This document shows, in pieces, positions 12,125 through 24,900 of a stretch of DNA of 64,000 nucleotides. A program made the translations under genes and the position numbers. This DNA comes from Selaginella moellendorffii. Its lineage: Eukaryota; Streptophyta; Lycopodiopsida; Selaginellales; Selaginellaceae. Below the pieces are notes generated by a model, which was not told where the DNA came from, made no database searches, and saw only the letters and a list, made by a program, of their open reading frames with translations. Numbering within the stretch: the stretch's first letter is position 1; each line of letters begins with the position of its first letter. The stretch is from assembly GCF_000143415.4 (NCBI RefSeq), contig NW_003314357.1, forward strand, positions 267,853 through 331,852, written 5' to 3'.

Positions 12125-13144
12125 ATGGATAATTCAGCACCGCCTCCAACACCACCACCAGCGCCAATCCAGCCTCCAGCAGTCGCGGAGGAAGTGAGCT
12201 CTGCTGCTGCTGCTACTTCCAATGCCCGTCCTTCTTCCCAGAAAGGAGGAAGGAGAGCGAGAGCCAGAGGGAAAGGCGGTCCAGAGAACGGTCTTTACAC
12301 GTACAGAGGTGTCCGGCAACGGAGCTGGGGACGATGGGTAGCCGAGATCCGCGAGCCGAGGAGGCGGACTCGGGTATGGCTGGGAACATTTGCGACTGCT
12401 CAAGACGCTGCTCAAGCTTACGACATGGCAGCCTGGCGGCTCTACGGCTCCCGAGCTCAGCTCAACCTCCGGCCATCACCCCCGTCATTTTCTTCGTCTT
12501 CTCGACAAGGGAGCGCTGGTGGTAGCAGCGTTGCGAAGCCCAGGATCATTCTTCCAAGTTCCATGCGTCCTCGAATGATGAGCCTTCCTCCTCACCACCG
12601 CTTCCAAATTCCCAACTTCAATCAATTCCTTTCTCATCAAGCTGCCACCAGCTCTTTATTTCCGCTTCCAAATGCCGCCGCCGCCACTGCTGCTGCCGGT
12701 ACTGGTCCTCTACTGCTGGGATCTTCTTCCTCGTTTTCTTCTTCCCCTTCTCTTCATTCGTCTGTTTTGTACCCAGCAGCAGCAGCATACAGGGAGTCCT
12801 TGCAAAGAACCAGTAACTTGAGCAGCAACTCGAGCTTTTCGGTTGCCTGTTCTTGTTGCGTGCAGCCTCCGCAGCAGCAAAAGTATCCGGACGTCTGGTA
12901 TGACAGCATTCTAAGCGACTCCGAATCAAGCCCAAGCCAGCTGACAGGAGGGCCATCGTCTCCAAGCTCTTGCAGCGGAATTCACTGGCATCTTTCCAAT
13001 GTTGACGATTCTAACGATAAAAAAGTCGCAAATCATGGAGCCTTTGACTGGATTCCCGACATGTTCGACTCGTCAGCCGCTGTCAACGAGATCCTGTCCG
13101 CCAACACCAGCAGCAGCAGCACAAGCTTGTCACCAAATAGTTGA
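12125..13144 (+). CDS. AP2/ERF transcription factor, ABI4/DREB-like
   Basis: Intronless, 339 aa. Residues about 57-116 are one AP2/ERF DNA-binding domain: [19 protein letters not shown], then [20 protein letters not shown] and [10 protein letters not shown]. The [26 protein letters not shown] pattern and the RAQLNL end closely resemble ABI4 and the DREB A-3 group, which bind CE1/DRE-like GC-rich elements in ABA and sugar signalling. A basic patch ([12 protein letters not shown]) just before the domain is a likely nuclear localisation signal. The rest is Ser/Pro/Ala-rich and low complexity, typical of activation regions. The first ATG follows a TATA box and a leader of about 160 nt with no strong competing start. 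The exact orthologue group is an inference from the AP2 domain alone. Confidence 0.85.
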   Translation: MDNSAPPPTPPPAPIQPPAVAEEVSSAAAATSNARPSSQKGGRRARARGKGGPENGLYTYRGVRQRSWGRWVAEIREPRRRTRVWLGTFATAQDAAQAYDMAAWRLYGSRAQLNLRPSPPSFSSSSRQGSAGGSSVAKPRIILPSSMRPRMMSLPPHHRFQIPNFNQFLSHQAATSSLFPLPNAAAATAAAGTGPLLLGSSSSFSSSPSLHSSVLYPAAAAYRESLQRTSNLSSNSSFSVACSCCVQPPQQQKYPDVWYDSILSDSESSPSQLTGGPSSPSSCSGIHWHLSNVDDSNDKKVANHGAFDWIPDMFDSSAAVNEILSANTSSSSTSLSPNS

Positions 13145-13282
13145 GCTCCGCCCGGCCATGTCCGCGTTGATCAATTCTTTCTTTCTTCCTTTTCCCATCT
13201 CTTCCCAGTTTTTGTTGCCATTTTTTTCGTTGAATCCAATATCTTCTTTCTAGCTGATAGATGTCGTTGCGAACCAGACTTT

Positions 13283-16136
13283 CTACCGCACGTCCGTGGA
13301 AGAGAATGAATCCGCAAAGCCAGGAGGCCGAGTTGGAAGGCTCGTCCGCGTCTCGTCCATTCCTGTCTCTGATTCTTGCCATCTCCTCAACGCCTCCGAC
13401 AGGCTCAATCCCAGGTCTATACCACCCTCTTCGGCATCGAAATCCATTGACGGCTTCCACCTCTCCACCATTGGAGCTAACACGTTGACGGCATGGCTCA
13501 TGTCGGGCCTCTGATACGGCTCTCGCATTGTGCAATAGCCCGCGAGCTCCGCAACGCTACAGATGCTCTCAAACTCTTCGTCCGTCACCTCCAGGACGGG
13601 ATCCAGAGAGCTCCTGAAGGTTTCCCGGTTTACTCTCATGCGCTTGAACCAAGTTGGCAAGTGCATCGTCTCCTCCGAGCGGCTTGTGTCCAAAGCTTGT
13701 CGACCGGTGATAAGCTCCATCAGAATTACTCCAAAGCTGTAAACGTCCACCTTCGTAGTCACCCGCCCCGTCACTGCAAGGAAATACAAATTCAACGACA
13801 AGTATGAGAGTTGATAATTCCTTACCTGCATACTCTGGCGCAAGGTAGCCAAATGTGCCCGCCAGCCTCGTCTCCACAGAGACCTTTCCCTCTGGTGCAA
13901 GCTTCACCAGTCCAAAATCCGCGACTTTGGCGTGCAAAGTGTCGTCGAGTAGAATATTTGACGGCTTCAAGTCCCTGTGGATGAAACTCTTGTGCGCCAA
14001 CCCGTGAAGGTACTCGATCCCTCTGGCCACGTCCAACGCAATCGATAACCGGTGCTTCCACGTAAGGTGATGATAGCCATGCTTTGCAAACTCGAAGAGG
14101 TGCTGGCTCAGTGTTCCCTGTGGCATGTACTCGTACACTAAGAGCTTCTCGTTGCCATCTATGCAATAGCCGAGCAGTGCCACGAGATGGCGATGCCTGA
14201 CTTTGGTGAGGACCTGGATTTCTGCCTGGAATTCACTAAGTCCCTTGTTATTCACCACCGCTGACTCCATCCGCTTCACCGCAATCTTTGTTCCATCGTC
14301 AAGTTCCCCCTTGTAGACGACGCCAAAGCCACCTCTGCCTAGAATGCTGTTCTCACTGAAACCGTTTGTTGCCTTGCGTAGAACATGGATGGAGATAACC
14401 AGGTTGCCAGTCTCTACCCGCACCTCACTCGGCCCGCTGTGTCCTTCCTTAGCAACACTCGTTGGCAACTTCACTGTTTCTCTCTCGAAGCTCGAGTCCC
14501 TTGGATGCACCACGATCGCGCTGGAGCTCTGTACCCGCATGAACCGAGGCCTCTTTCTTCTACACATCACGAAGACGCTGACAGCAGCAGCCACTGCCGC
14601 CACAGCGCCTACAACTGGCACAGCAACCGCCGCCGGTGACACTTTCCTTCGGGTACTTTGCTCCGCTCCAGAAGGAGCGTTCGGAGAACCTGGAGCCTGA
14701 GTACCGGACGAACCCGACGGGCTGGCTCCGCTCCCTGAGGCAGGCGACACGGGGGTCAGCGGATTTTCATCCACATTGACTTGCAAGCCACTCGGGAAAG
14801 GTGGCAGCGGCCCAGACAAGCGGTTCCTGAAGAGGTTGAGGTTTCTCAGCGTCGGAATCTGAACGATTGCTGCAGGTAGCAAGCCCGAGATATGGTTGTT
14901 CCGGAGATCCAGTGCCGTGAGACCCGTCAAGTTTGCCAGCGCTGTGGAGATGCTGCCGTTAAGCTGGCAATTCGGAAGTTGTATCGTTGTCACGGTCCCC
15001 CTGACACAGTTTATACCGGTCCAGCTACAGGGATCGTTGCCTTTCCATGTCGTCATACACGGAGACGTAAACGCGTCGGCGGCGCCAGCAAAGTCTAGTA
15101 AAGCTGTGACGCGGGGATCGCACGGCAAACCTGGAGTGGCTTGGCAGAATCCATTGGTGGAGCCATCGTAAGAAAAGCCAAGCTCCGGCATGGGCCCGAC
15201 GAGCATGTTCCCCTTGATGGTGAAATTCTTGAGAGCCGGCAGCTGCGTCAGCGACTGAGGAACAACTCCCACGAACTCATTGTCGTTGAGCTTGAGATCT
15301 TGCAGTGACGATAAGTTGCCCAGACCGGGAGGAATCACTCCAGAGAACTGGTTGACATGAAGCCAGAGCGTCGTCAGCGATTGCATGCTCGCAACGGGAT
15401 CGATAGATCCCGTAAGTGGCTCGTTTCCCTGCTGGTTGTTCGCCTGGAACTTTATCAAGTTGGAGCCCGCAAAAGTTGCCGGAATGCCACCCCGGAGAGT
15501 GTTGTAGGCCAGGTAGAGGTTCTTGAGACTGCTCATCGTACCGAGAAAACCTGGGATTGTTCCACCCAAGGTCGTGTTGGTGATGGACAGCGTCTGTAGA
15601 TTGGAACAGTGTTGGATGTCCGCTGGAAGCGACCACCCCTGTGTAGAATTGACGTGGTTGTCCTCGAGGAAAATCTCCATCACGTTTGTCAGCCCAGTGA
15701 AGAAATCGCCCGGGATTGTGTCGAAGGAATTGCCACCAAAGTAAGCTCGCGAGAGGGACGTTAATCCGCTGAGAGATGGGAGCGATCCCGTGAAACCATT
15801 CTGCTGGAGCTGGAGCGAATCCAGAGAACTGAGCTTGTTGATGTCGGGAGTGACGGTTCCACCGAGCTGGAGGTTGTTCATCTCCAAGGCTGTGACGGCC
15901 GCGCCAGTGCATTTGATGTGAATCCATCGGTCCCCGCAAGGATCGCTGTTCTTCCAGTTTGTAAGCACTGATTTCTGGTCGATTCCCTGGAGAAAACTCT
16001 GTAAGACCGCCAGGTCGCCGGGATTCGTCGTCGCAGAGCACCTCCAATGCAGCGATACCAGCAGCAGTACCAGCAAGAGCAGCTTCTTCCATGGATTTCT
16101 CGCTGCCGCCATGGCCCCAGCTCTAAATCTCTCCAT
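13283..16136 (-). CDS. TMK-like leucine-rich-repeat receptor kinase
   Basis: Two exons on the minus strand, 16136-13826 and 13773-13283, with a 52-nt intron; the product is 933 aa. Order: signal peptide ([15 protein letters not shown]), LRRNT cap with a [11 protein letters not shown] motif, about ten LRRs, a second cap-like island near residues 350-380 ([14 protein letters not shown]), three more LRRs, a Pro/Ser/Gly linker, a transmembrane helix near 500-520, then a kinase. The kinase is complete: [58 protein letters not shown]. The split LRR ectodomain with two caps is the hallmark of the TMK family, which acts at the plasma membrane in auxin and growth signalling. The start could also be the ATG at 16112, eight codons later. 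The intron lies just after the APEYA motif, and reading through it would give a false 895-residue frame. Confidence 0.9.
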
Positions 16137-16639
16137 CGAAGACGATCGACGAGGACGAGCTCCTAGAATCTTAGCAGCACTGAAACCTCGCTTGCTTCTT
16201 CGCGACGAAACTCTTGCGCCTAGATCCAGCAGCAAGGATTGAAGGAAGAAAATCACCTACACTGACCTCCAGCTCCCGCGCACCGCCGCCATGGATCAAT
16301 CCCACCGCCCATTCTAACCCTATAGGTAGCTTCAAGAAAGAGAGCGGCCTTCTTTTCTTCGTTTCCCAATGCCAATGCGGTGCGAACGAATGAATGCTCC
16401 ACAAAACCATGACATTCCGCATACGTAATCCCAGCGTCAATCCTGGCCCTACATCTGTCCGCCCATTCCAACTGTCTTTTACACCGGAAAACGATTGGTT
16501 GGTCGTACAAATGGCCACCGCTTTTTCCAATAGTGGCCAGCCACCGTTTGCCAGCCAGCTCACTCCTGGCAGGACTGGCAGAATATGCTCCGTTCGATCC
16601 GTGTTTTAAACTTTTGGCGCCCACATGCTCTCCACATGC

Positions 16640-19180
16640 CTGCGTTTGACCTAGAGAGCAGCAGTTTTTAGTCAGGGGAACGATTGGAATTCCATGAGAT
16701 ATAATGGGGCAATTTTTTGTGACAACTTTGCTATTCTTATCATAGTTTTTCTATTCCTAGAAGCCATACTTTAACTATCTTGGTTCATTCTCCATAGTTA
16801 ACATTATATGAGCTAAAGTTTACAAGCATTTGAGAAACAAATTGAATTTAATGGCCATATTGTAAAATAAATGTATTTGCCATATAGCTCAAAATTCAAA
16901 TTATTGGGAGGACTAAAAACTAATCATATATCCCATATGAGTGATGTGGTTTATTTCCAATATGCAATATTATTGGAGCAATTAAATTTAGCAATTGTCA
17001 TTACTAGCTTGATTGTCTTGTGTAATCCACAAAAGTTTATTTTTCTAATTTGTCAGCTTACCTTGTCTATTTGACTACCATTACCTTGGCCTTAGTTAAG
17101 TTCCCTTACCAATGTTCCTATCTATTATATTAGCTTTTATTTGGTCTTATTTGGTTTTAGCAATTCACTACATAAACAATGAAGTGTAGCCATCTATCTA
17201 CATTCTCTCATAATCCCCCTCCCTAAGTTAGACTAAACTTAAAGTTCAACTACATTCCCCTAAACACTAAATCCCATCCTAAAAGGAAGGCCCAAACCCT
17301 TAGGAAAGTGTAAGGACTAATGAGCCACAAGATACTCAAATGGAACATCACTCCACATGAGTCAAAAGCATTGTAATTGATTTCCCTTTCGGCAGTGAGA
17401 GTTGTTTTTAAGCACTTCTTTAGATGGCCCCTTTAGCACCACCCAAGTCCATGCTCACTCCCACCTAAAACCCCTAAACCCCAGTCTTAACCTTAGTCAG
17501 TTTGAAAGTACTACTGAAGAATTTTTTCAAGATTAGTCTGTAAACTTCACTATCCCTACTATACTTTTGGAACCACTCGCCCCCCCCCCGCCCCCCCCCC
17601 GCCCCCCCTGTTTGGGAGACACATGCTTTGGCTTTCACCCCACTATATTAGTATTCAGACTCAATTTTGAACTTGACTTTTGACTCGGTGTTGGACTCAA
17701 TCCCTGACTTGGTCTTGGTCACACTCGATCTTGAACTCAGACTTAATTTTAGACTCAGTCTCGAACTTGGTCTTAAAGTTAGTCTCGAACTTAATCTCAG
17801 ACTTGGTTTTATCCGATGAACTCTTTATCATGGGTTCCTTTAGTCTACAACACCTCGGGTCCACTGCCTTAACTTTAATTAAGTTCCCTTGCCAAGATTC
17901 CCACCTATTTTATGAACTTTTACTTGGTTTTACTTAGTTTCAACTACTCACTACATGAGCAACAAAATATTAACCATCCATTCACAGATTCCTAAATTCT
18001 CTCCCAATCCCGCTCTTTAGGTTAGACTGAACTTAAGGTTTAGTTACACTCTCTGTAAACACAAGTAGCCAAACACACTAAACCTCCAAATTATTAACAT
18101 CCCTCGATACAACAACATTTAATCATAGGACCTTTTAATCCCAAGCTTTGGGTGCATCTTTTGCTTCGGAACTTTAGGGGGAAGACACTGTAGTCTGACA
18201 GCCAGGTATGGGTGACTTGACTCCCCCACTTCCATCCCAAAAGGAAGGCCCAAGCACTTAAGAAGGACTGAGGACTAATGAATTATATAATACTCAAGTG
18301 GGGCACTATTTCACTTGAGTTAGGAGCATCGTAATCAATTTCCCTTTCAAGAGTGGGAGTTGCTTTTGAACATTTTCTTGGGTGGGTTTTTTAGCACCAC
18401 CTAAGTCCATGCTCACTCTCACTTAAGGCCCTTAGCCCCAGTCTCAACTTCAAGTTCATTTAGAAGCACCACTAAAGAATTCCTTTAAGATTGGTTTCTA
18501 AATCTCATTATGTCACTTACTATACTTTTGGAACCCATTGCAGGCCCCCTCCGAGGTAGACATATGCTTTGGGCTTTCACCCCATGACCTGTATTAGTAT
18601 TCAGACTCGGTCTTAGACTCGATTTTAGACTCGACTTTAGACTTGGCCTCAGCCTTGATCTCAGACTTGGTCTCAAACCCAATCTTGGATCTCGAACTCA
18701 GAGTCAATTTCAAACTTGGTCTTAAACTCGATCTTGGACTCGGTCTTATTTGATAAATTTTTTATCGTTACGATACTTTAGGGAGTTGGTTCCTTACATA
18801 AGCTCAATATTGCAAAGGTCCTAACACTAGTAAATGCAAGCAAATAACATAAGCTTCTTATCACCATATCAAATATATTTAAGTAAATGATAACTTTCCT
18901 TCTTTAATGCCCTTCCACTCTAAGTGCATATATATTGACTAGTTTCTCAACTAATTTAGATGAAGACTGATAAAGGGTCAAGCAATACCAACCTTTTGTT
19001 AAGGAAAGAATATTCAAAATGACTTGCTAATAGATAATTTTTAATACCTATAGTCATATTTGTAATAGTAACCATGGGGGGCGGGGGGGGGGGGGGGGGT
19101 GATGATAATCAGGATGTAAGGAACCAACTTTGGTCGGATAGATAAGATAAGCTGACAAATTGGAAAAGTAAAATTTATGG
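16640..19180. repeat. Decayed dispersed repeats with poly-C tract and TCAGACTCGG-type minisatellite
   Basis: No gene is seen. Two related copies lie at about 17540-17830 and 18508-18760. Each runs from TACTATACTTTTGGAACC through a C-rich block and CTTTGG(G)CTTTCACCCC into a degenerate array of ACTCGGTCTTAG-like 12-mers. The same block is found on the opposite strand at about 28150-28380 and in part at 27380-27480. Flanks such as AAAAGGAAGGCCCAA (about 17280 and 18240) also repeat. The first copy holds a C/G homopolymer run at 17581-17609, and a G run sits at about 19075-19099. Confidence 0.6.
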
Positions 19181-19200
19181 CTTATAACTTGGTCCCTTAA

Positions 19201-20035
19201 AACTCATTACATGATAGCTTACCGTGTCTGCCACGACACCCTTGCTATCTGTATTAATTCCATTTGGTCCCATTGGCTATTTATAGATAGTGTCTAGATT
19301 TGTTAGTCAAGCATATTTACGGAATGTAGAGATTATCATGAATACAATGTTGTTGTTCTCATGCCCAGATTCACAATCTAGCACCATTTCTATATTTAGT
19401 AAGTTTTCATGATTATCATAGAGACTAACTTCTTGGGATAAAGAATGTGTTTTTGAGAGGGGGCTATAAGGGATTCCTAATATATAGTAAGGATAGTGAG
19501 TAATTCATGCATGACTAACCAATCTAACACATAATCTAGCTCTTTGTTGGCATACTTGTATTTGTTTTACATCTAGCTTGAGTTAAAGTCCAAGCTCCAA
19601 ACCATGCTAGTTGGTGAAGTACCCATAGAATACCAATATGCTAAAATAATACTAAACTCTATTTAGCTTTGTTTTGCATGTTGGTCCTAATATTGGGATG
19701 CTAAATATTCTAGGGCTATTAAATAAAGAGTTCTCACTTAGTTGTGTTTTGCACTGGCTAGTGATATGAACCCTTGTGTATTAAGGTCTAGTCTTAATAT
19801 CATTACATAATATCTTACTATGTCTTCTAGACATCCTTGCCATATGTAGGTTTTGTTTTGGTCCCATTAGCTATTTATGAAAAGTTTCTAGATTTGTTAC
19901 TTAGGAATATTTATAGAATGTAGAGATTGTCCTAAACATAATATTATTGCTTCTATGTTAAAATTTACAATTTAATGCTATTTCATATTTAGTAAGTTTT
20001 AATGATTATTCTAGTGACTAACTCATGGGATTAGG
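19201..20035 (+). mobile_element. Old LTR-type element: two direct repeats about 600 bp apart
   Basis: The segments 19201-19440 and 19799-20035 are diverged direct repeats. Both run CATTACAT-ATA-CTTAC, TTTGGTCCCATT-GCTATTTAT, CTAGATTTGTTA, GAATGTAGAGATT, TTTAGTAAGTTTT and GACTAACT. A third copy lies reversed at about 27485-27610. The spacer also matches 27140-27330 (reversed) and about 24220-24260. The arrangement fits a short non-autonomous LTR element, but I could not see conserved ends, a primer-binding site or a target duplication. Confidence 0.45.
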
Positions 20036-21150
20036 GTGAAACCCCAAAGCGTGTATTTCTCATAGAGAGAGGTTGATGGTGATCCATTTTATGCTAAGAT
20101 AGCATTGGTACCTTGGCTTCTTGGATATTTGCTTATTAAGGTTTTTTAGAGAAGTTATAGCATTCATTTACTATAATTTATTAGTGAATATGTTAACACT
20201 TAAGAGTAGATTGTTAGATGGAGAACGTGTGTAGTTAAGGCATTCACATTAGTAACACTTATGTTAGTGGAAGTGATATTATTATTTTGAATGATACGAA
20301 GTTTTTCTTAAAGCTTAATTTTTCATGTCATTTTTCATGTTAATTTTTTAGCTTTATATTGGATCTTGAATGTGATTAAAGAAGAGTGTAAGTGCAATAT
20401 AGATATTTAAATATATGTTCTTCATGATTAAGTCTAGAGTATTCATTAGCATTTGTGAATATCATTGGTGGATATATAAGCTTGTTGTTAGATACTTAAG
20501 CATACTGTTGAGACATGAGAAGTTATATTGAGGTGAATCTATGTGAAGTTATAAGTAGGAGAAAGATGGTTGAGTTTTAAGAATTTGTATTCTTGGATTG
20601 AGAGATATTCTTTCTCTTGGATGGAAAATCTTTTTATAATTTTTTTTTATATTTTTCCAATTACTAATCTATTGATTATTTTACCTGAAAACCATTTCAT
20701 TTTTATAAGCCAATACAAACTAGTGAAGAGGTCTTCAGTTAAATTAGACTTTAGTAAGTAGTTTGAATTATGCAGCTTGAAAGAGATGCTAATTTTTGGG
20801 GCTAAGGCAATTAAGCTGGATAGAATTTAGAGTTGGCATAAAAAAGTGGCTATTGTGTTTTTGTAAAAAGATGACCTTTATGCCTTTCTTCTGTAATGTA
20901 ATACTTTATGGTAGGTTGCATATTGTATTTTGTTAAACTTTATAAGAGTAGTAAACTTTCACTGATCTTGATTTAGTATTGGTGGTTTTATACTTCAACT
21001 AAGGACGGTAATGTTCAATTTAACTATAAATAGTTAAAGTATTAATACCTATACTATAGCTTTATCCATTAGCTGGTTGTGCACCATATGAGTCCATCTT
21101 ATGGTTTTCATTTTAGTTCGGCTTAGTATTAATCATGTATGGCTAACCTT
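20036..21150. other. AT-rich intergenic stretch, no gene seen
   Basis: This is AT-rich sequence with only chance open frames. No protein-like signal, RNA gene or clear repeat was recognised. Confidence 0.5.
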
Positions 21151-21161
21151 TTCAGTGATGC

Positions 21162-21323
21162 TGTAACGCATGTGATCATGGGATGAGATTTGGATATACT
21201 GTCACCGTGGATCCTTGGAACCGTGGGGGATAAATGGGGATAAAATAGCCACTAAAGGCTCTCTCATCAAGCAATTGCCCCTTTTCCAGTTGGTTTAAGG
21301 GGAGAGAGATAAGGTGTGCTACA
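21162..21323 (+). repeat. TRIM 5' LTR (162 bp)
   Basis: It starts TGTAACGCATGTGATC and ends GTGTGCTACA. It differs from the 3' LTR by about a dozen substitutions and lacks the 51-bp expansion found there. Confidence 0.9.
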
Positions 21324-21703
21324 ATTGGTATCGGAGCAAATGGCACGGGTTCGATTCCCATTGATTAGTGGCTACTTAAAAATATATATATAATATACCC
21401 TTGAGCAAGGTATATTCCTACCTCTAAATTTGAAATCGTATGTATTGGGCATCCATGCGTACGTCCTTCCTCTTGTGTGGAGTATCCACGGACAAAGGCA
21501 TCCATGCGTACGTCCTTCCTCTTGTGTGGAGTATCCATGGACAAAGGTATCCACCGTGGGACTGCGGTACGGGTGGATGACTAGTTACCTCACATGGATT
21601 GGTAGATTCCGTGCGGAAATGGAAGTGCTGGTTCCCCTTGGCTTAGTAGGGGTTGCTAGTCAATAGTCAATGAGGACATTGACATCTCTGAAGGGGCGGT
21701 GAG

Positions 21704-21916
21704 TGTAGCGCATGTGATCATGGGATGAGATTTAGATATACTGTCACCGTGGATCCTTGGAACCTTGGAGGATAAATAGGGATAAAATAGCTACCCCCCA
21801 CCCGGTTTAGGGTTTAGGGTTTAGGGTTCCCTAAACTGGAGCTATTAAGGGCTCTCTCATCAAGCAATTGCCCCTTTTCCAGTTGGCTTAAGGGGAGAGA
21901 GATAAAGTGTGCTACA
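21704..21916 (+). repeat. TRIM 3' LTR (213 bp) with insertion
   Basis: It has the same ends as the 5' LTR. It is 51 bp longer because of an insertion at 21793-21839 plus a 4-bp AGCT duplication. Confidence 0.9.
21793..21839 (+). repeat. Interstitial telomere-repeat insertion in the 3' LTR
   Basis: This 47-bp segment has three perfect TTTAGGG units (21806-21826) followed by TTCCCTAAAC, the complementary unit, so it can fold back. It is flanked by AGCT on both sides (21789-21792 and 21840-21843) and is absent from the 5' LTR. Confidence 0.85.
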
Positions 21917-21999
21917 GATGCTTAGAGCTATTAACTATATGTGATAGTGGGTTTATTATTGTTTGATTCGATTCAAATAGTCATTTTATCCATATTTAT

Positions 22000-24900
22000 C
22001 CATGATTTTTTATTTTATACTTGGGGTGTTATCTTTCTGTTGGACAAGTATAAGACTCAATAATATGAGTTTGGTGTTTAGGTCTTGTGAGGGCGTGTTG
22101 AAAAGTGATTATTTGTTACTTTATAACTAGTGATTACTTATAGATTTTGTTAAAAAATATTAACACTTTACTTAACTTAATAATAATTTAGATTTACTTA
22201 TCAAATGGTATTGTAGAGGATTGTGTTTTTAAAATTTTATGGTTTTTCCATATTAGCATATTATTTTGACCATCGTTGATATTTTTTGGTTACATTTAGT
22301 TTGTAATATTGGATTGTATTAAATCTTAAATATGGTGATTCACTCCTTGATGATATATTATTTGTAACTGAGTATTGTTAAAGGATTAGTCTTGGATATT
22401 AAATGAGGCATCTTGGCTTTGGTTAGCTTGGTTACTAGAAAGTTTTAGTTGGTGATTCATTCTTGCATTCTTCTAGCTTTATTCTTGTGTTAATAGCATT
22501 AAGGTGACATCTTGATATTAATATTGTTAACATTGAGATTGGAGTGGGAAGAGATATTTCTTCATAGGCATACTAAGGAAGTTGATCCATTTATAGTGAT
22601 TTAGATGGTTGGTGATCAGTTGAGCCTTATTGAAGATTGGCATTTTATTTTATTTGTCTTGATGAAGATAGTGTTGATAATTTGGCTATACCTTTATATC
22701 ATTGATATTCATACATTTTTTTAATTAGCAATTCAAACTAATTGAGTGGCAAGTTGAGTTAGTCTTGTTCTAATGAAATTCCTTAATAAGGATTAAGCTT
22801 TGGCTTTTCCTTGAAAAGTGATTTAATTATGGACTATGTTAGCTTTGCAAAAGAAAGAGTTAGTAATCAATATTAAAGTTTTTGGATCTTTATTGGTTTA
22901 AGTTGAGGCTATATTGATTATTGATGATTCTTTTTATGTTTATTATAAAATGAATTACATCTTGACATGATAAATGAATTTATGAAGGGTTGGTTTAGTG
23001 ATAATTTATTAACTATAGCTTTGTCATGTTTAGCTTATAGATTAATGCAAATATAATCTTCATTAGCTCTTGTATTATGCAATACAGCTTATTAATATGT
23101 TGACAAAGATAATGTGGATCATACCCAGATTTCTTCTTTCTTTGACATTAAAGTTAATTGATGTGAAACTTGAAATTATTGTTATACGAAACTTAGCTAT
23201 AGGCTTTTTCATTAGTTTTGATGTTCAAGTTGGTGTTTGCATTTAGTAATCATTGGTGATGATTGACTATCATCTAGGATAATTAATTATTCTTATCAAC
23301 AATTTTGCTTAATTATTGTTAATATTGAATGATTTGCTATTTTTTAGGATTGTAGATTATTTCTTCGACAATGATTATGTGTCTCTTTATGAATGGGATG
23401 ATTAATCTTTTATGATGGTTTAGACTAGTTACTATGATAGTTGGGTGTTTATTATCTTTGTGACATTCATTCTATTTTGTTGATTTTGCTATGGTTGGTT
23501 CTAATAAATTTGGATATTATTTCCTTCAGGTGATGTTGGGAGATGAGGGTTTTCTCCCAACCTCTCTGATTCAAGCTCTCCATACCTCCATCACAAACTC
23601 AAAATCTTTCTTATGTCAAGTAATACATTTTTATCAAATACTTTCTTTTGTTCATTAGTTTTGGGACAGTTTTGATAAGTTGACAGTGGCACTTTAGTGC
23701 ATGGGTTCCATTTATAATCATGGGTATAATTATTATAGGTTGATCATAAGTCCCCGCCTCTCTCTCGTTGACCTATATTTTAAAAAGGGTATGGTTATAT
23801 AAACAATTTCATCTGCTAATTTATAATAGTTGTCTAAATCTTCCCAACAAAGTTGATTTATACTCAGGAGAGTTAAGCATCTAGATCTCTCTCTATATCC
23901 TTATAGGAGAATAGGATCATTCCTTTGTAAGTCAGAGTAGCAAGGGTAACTAATTTTATTAATCATTTCCTTGTTAGTGATGGCCAAAGGGTATCTAAGT
24001 ATAAATGCCTTTAGATGTAGAGAAGAGGTAGTTCCTCTATTTATTTAAGTTGATGTATTTTCCAGAAAGTGTGCTTTAAATTAACTTTTAGAGTTGTTTT
24101 TCTAACAGTTTGCACTATAGAGGTTTTAAATATACAATAGAGATATTAGTTGGAAGTATTGCCAACTACTTGAGATATTCGTTTAGCTCCTTTTGGGATA
24201 TGTCGCTCCTTGTTCTATATTTAGCTTGGGTTTAAGCCTAAACTCCATACTGCTTTAGTCAGTGGGGTACCCTCCTCATCACATTAGGCCACTGGTATAT
24301 CGAGATTGTAGTAGACAATGTTTGACACCATTTTGCATATAAGAGTTAGATATAAAGAGTTAGTGCTGATAAAGGGTTTATTTCATAGTATAATGGGCTT
24401 AGAGTTTGGCTCCAGATTCAAGTGCACTAGAGTAACTAAGCACTAGTTTGATAACATTGTTAGGAATAATGAAAATTAATTTCTCAAGACTTCTTATTAC
24501 GATAAAAATGAAATTAAATATATTTCTTGAGGAATAAGTTACTAATATTATGATATAGTGAGTTATTATTGTAGAAGGAAATATTCATTGTCTAAAAAGT
24601 TTATTATTGAAACATATAAACACCTTAAAGCACCAAGTGTTGTTTAGTACCATGAGGGCTTTTAATAAGGCCCAAGGATTAAATCCCTAAAGAATAATGA
24701 ATAAAAAGTGCTATTCAAAGTTTAAGGTTAAGGAAAATTAAATATATAGAAAGTTTATCTATCTAGAGCGGATGATGAAAAAATGATTTCAACATAACAA
24801 GCAATGGGGCCTATGAGTAGCAATATTAATCTTTGTGTGTAAGACTATAAAATTAAGTATATCTAAATTGAGAAACCACTTTTTGAGTTATTGAGTAGGT

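Larger units (their letters stand above)
21162..21916 (+). mobile_element. Complete TRIM (miniature LTR retrotransposon)
   Basis: The element is 755 bp. It has two near-identical LTRs (21162-21323 and 21704-21916), both starting TGTA and ending TACA. TGGTATCGGAGC at 21326-21337 is a primer-binding site for initiator tRNA-Met with one mismatch to the common TGGTATCAGAGC. A purine-rich stretch (GAAGGGGCGGTGAG) lies just before the 3' LTR. A perfect 5-bp target-site duplication, GATGC, flanks it at 21157-21161 and 21917-21921. The internal part has no coding capacity and includes a 49-bp tandem duplication (from about 21448 and 21497). It must depend on enzymes of another element. Confidence 0.9.

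Noticed and set aside
15277-16092. A 271-codon minus-strand open frame
   Set aside because: It is an out-of-frame shadow of the TMK-like LRR region, which matches its family along the whole length.
21326-21360. tRNA-like sequence with a GGTTCGATTCC B-box
   Set aside because: It sits exactly where an LTR primer-binding site should be and lacks the rest of a tRNA cloverleaf.
21448-21545. CRISPR-like repeat array
   Set aside because: It is two adjacent 49-bp copies without spacers inside a plant TRIM element.
21806-21826. A chromosome end (telomere)
   Set aside because: There are only three TTTAGGG units, embedded in an LTR with normal sequence on both sides.
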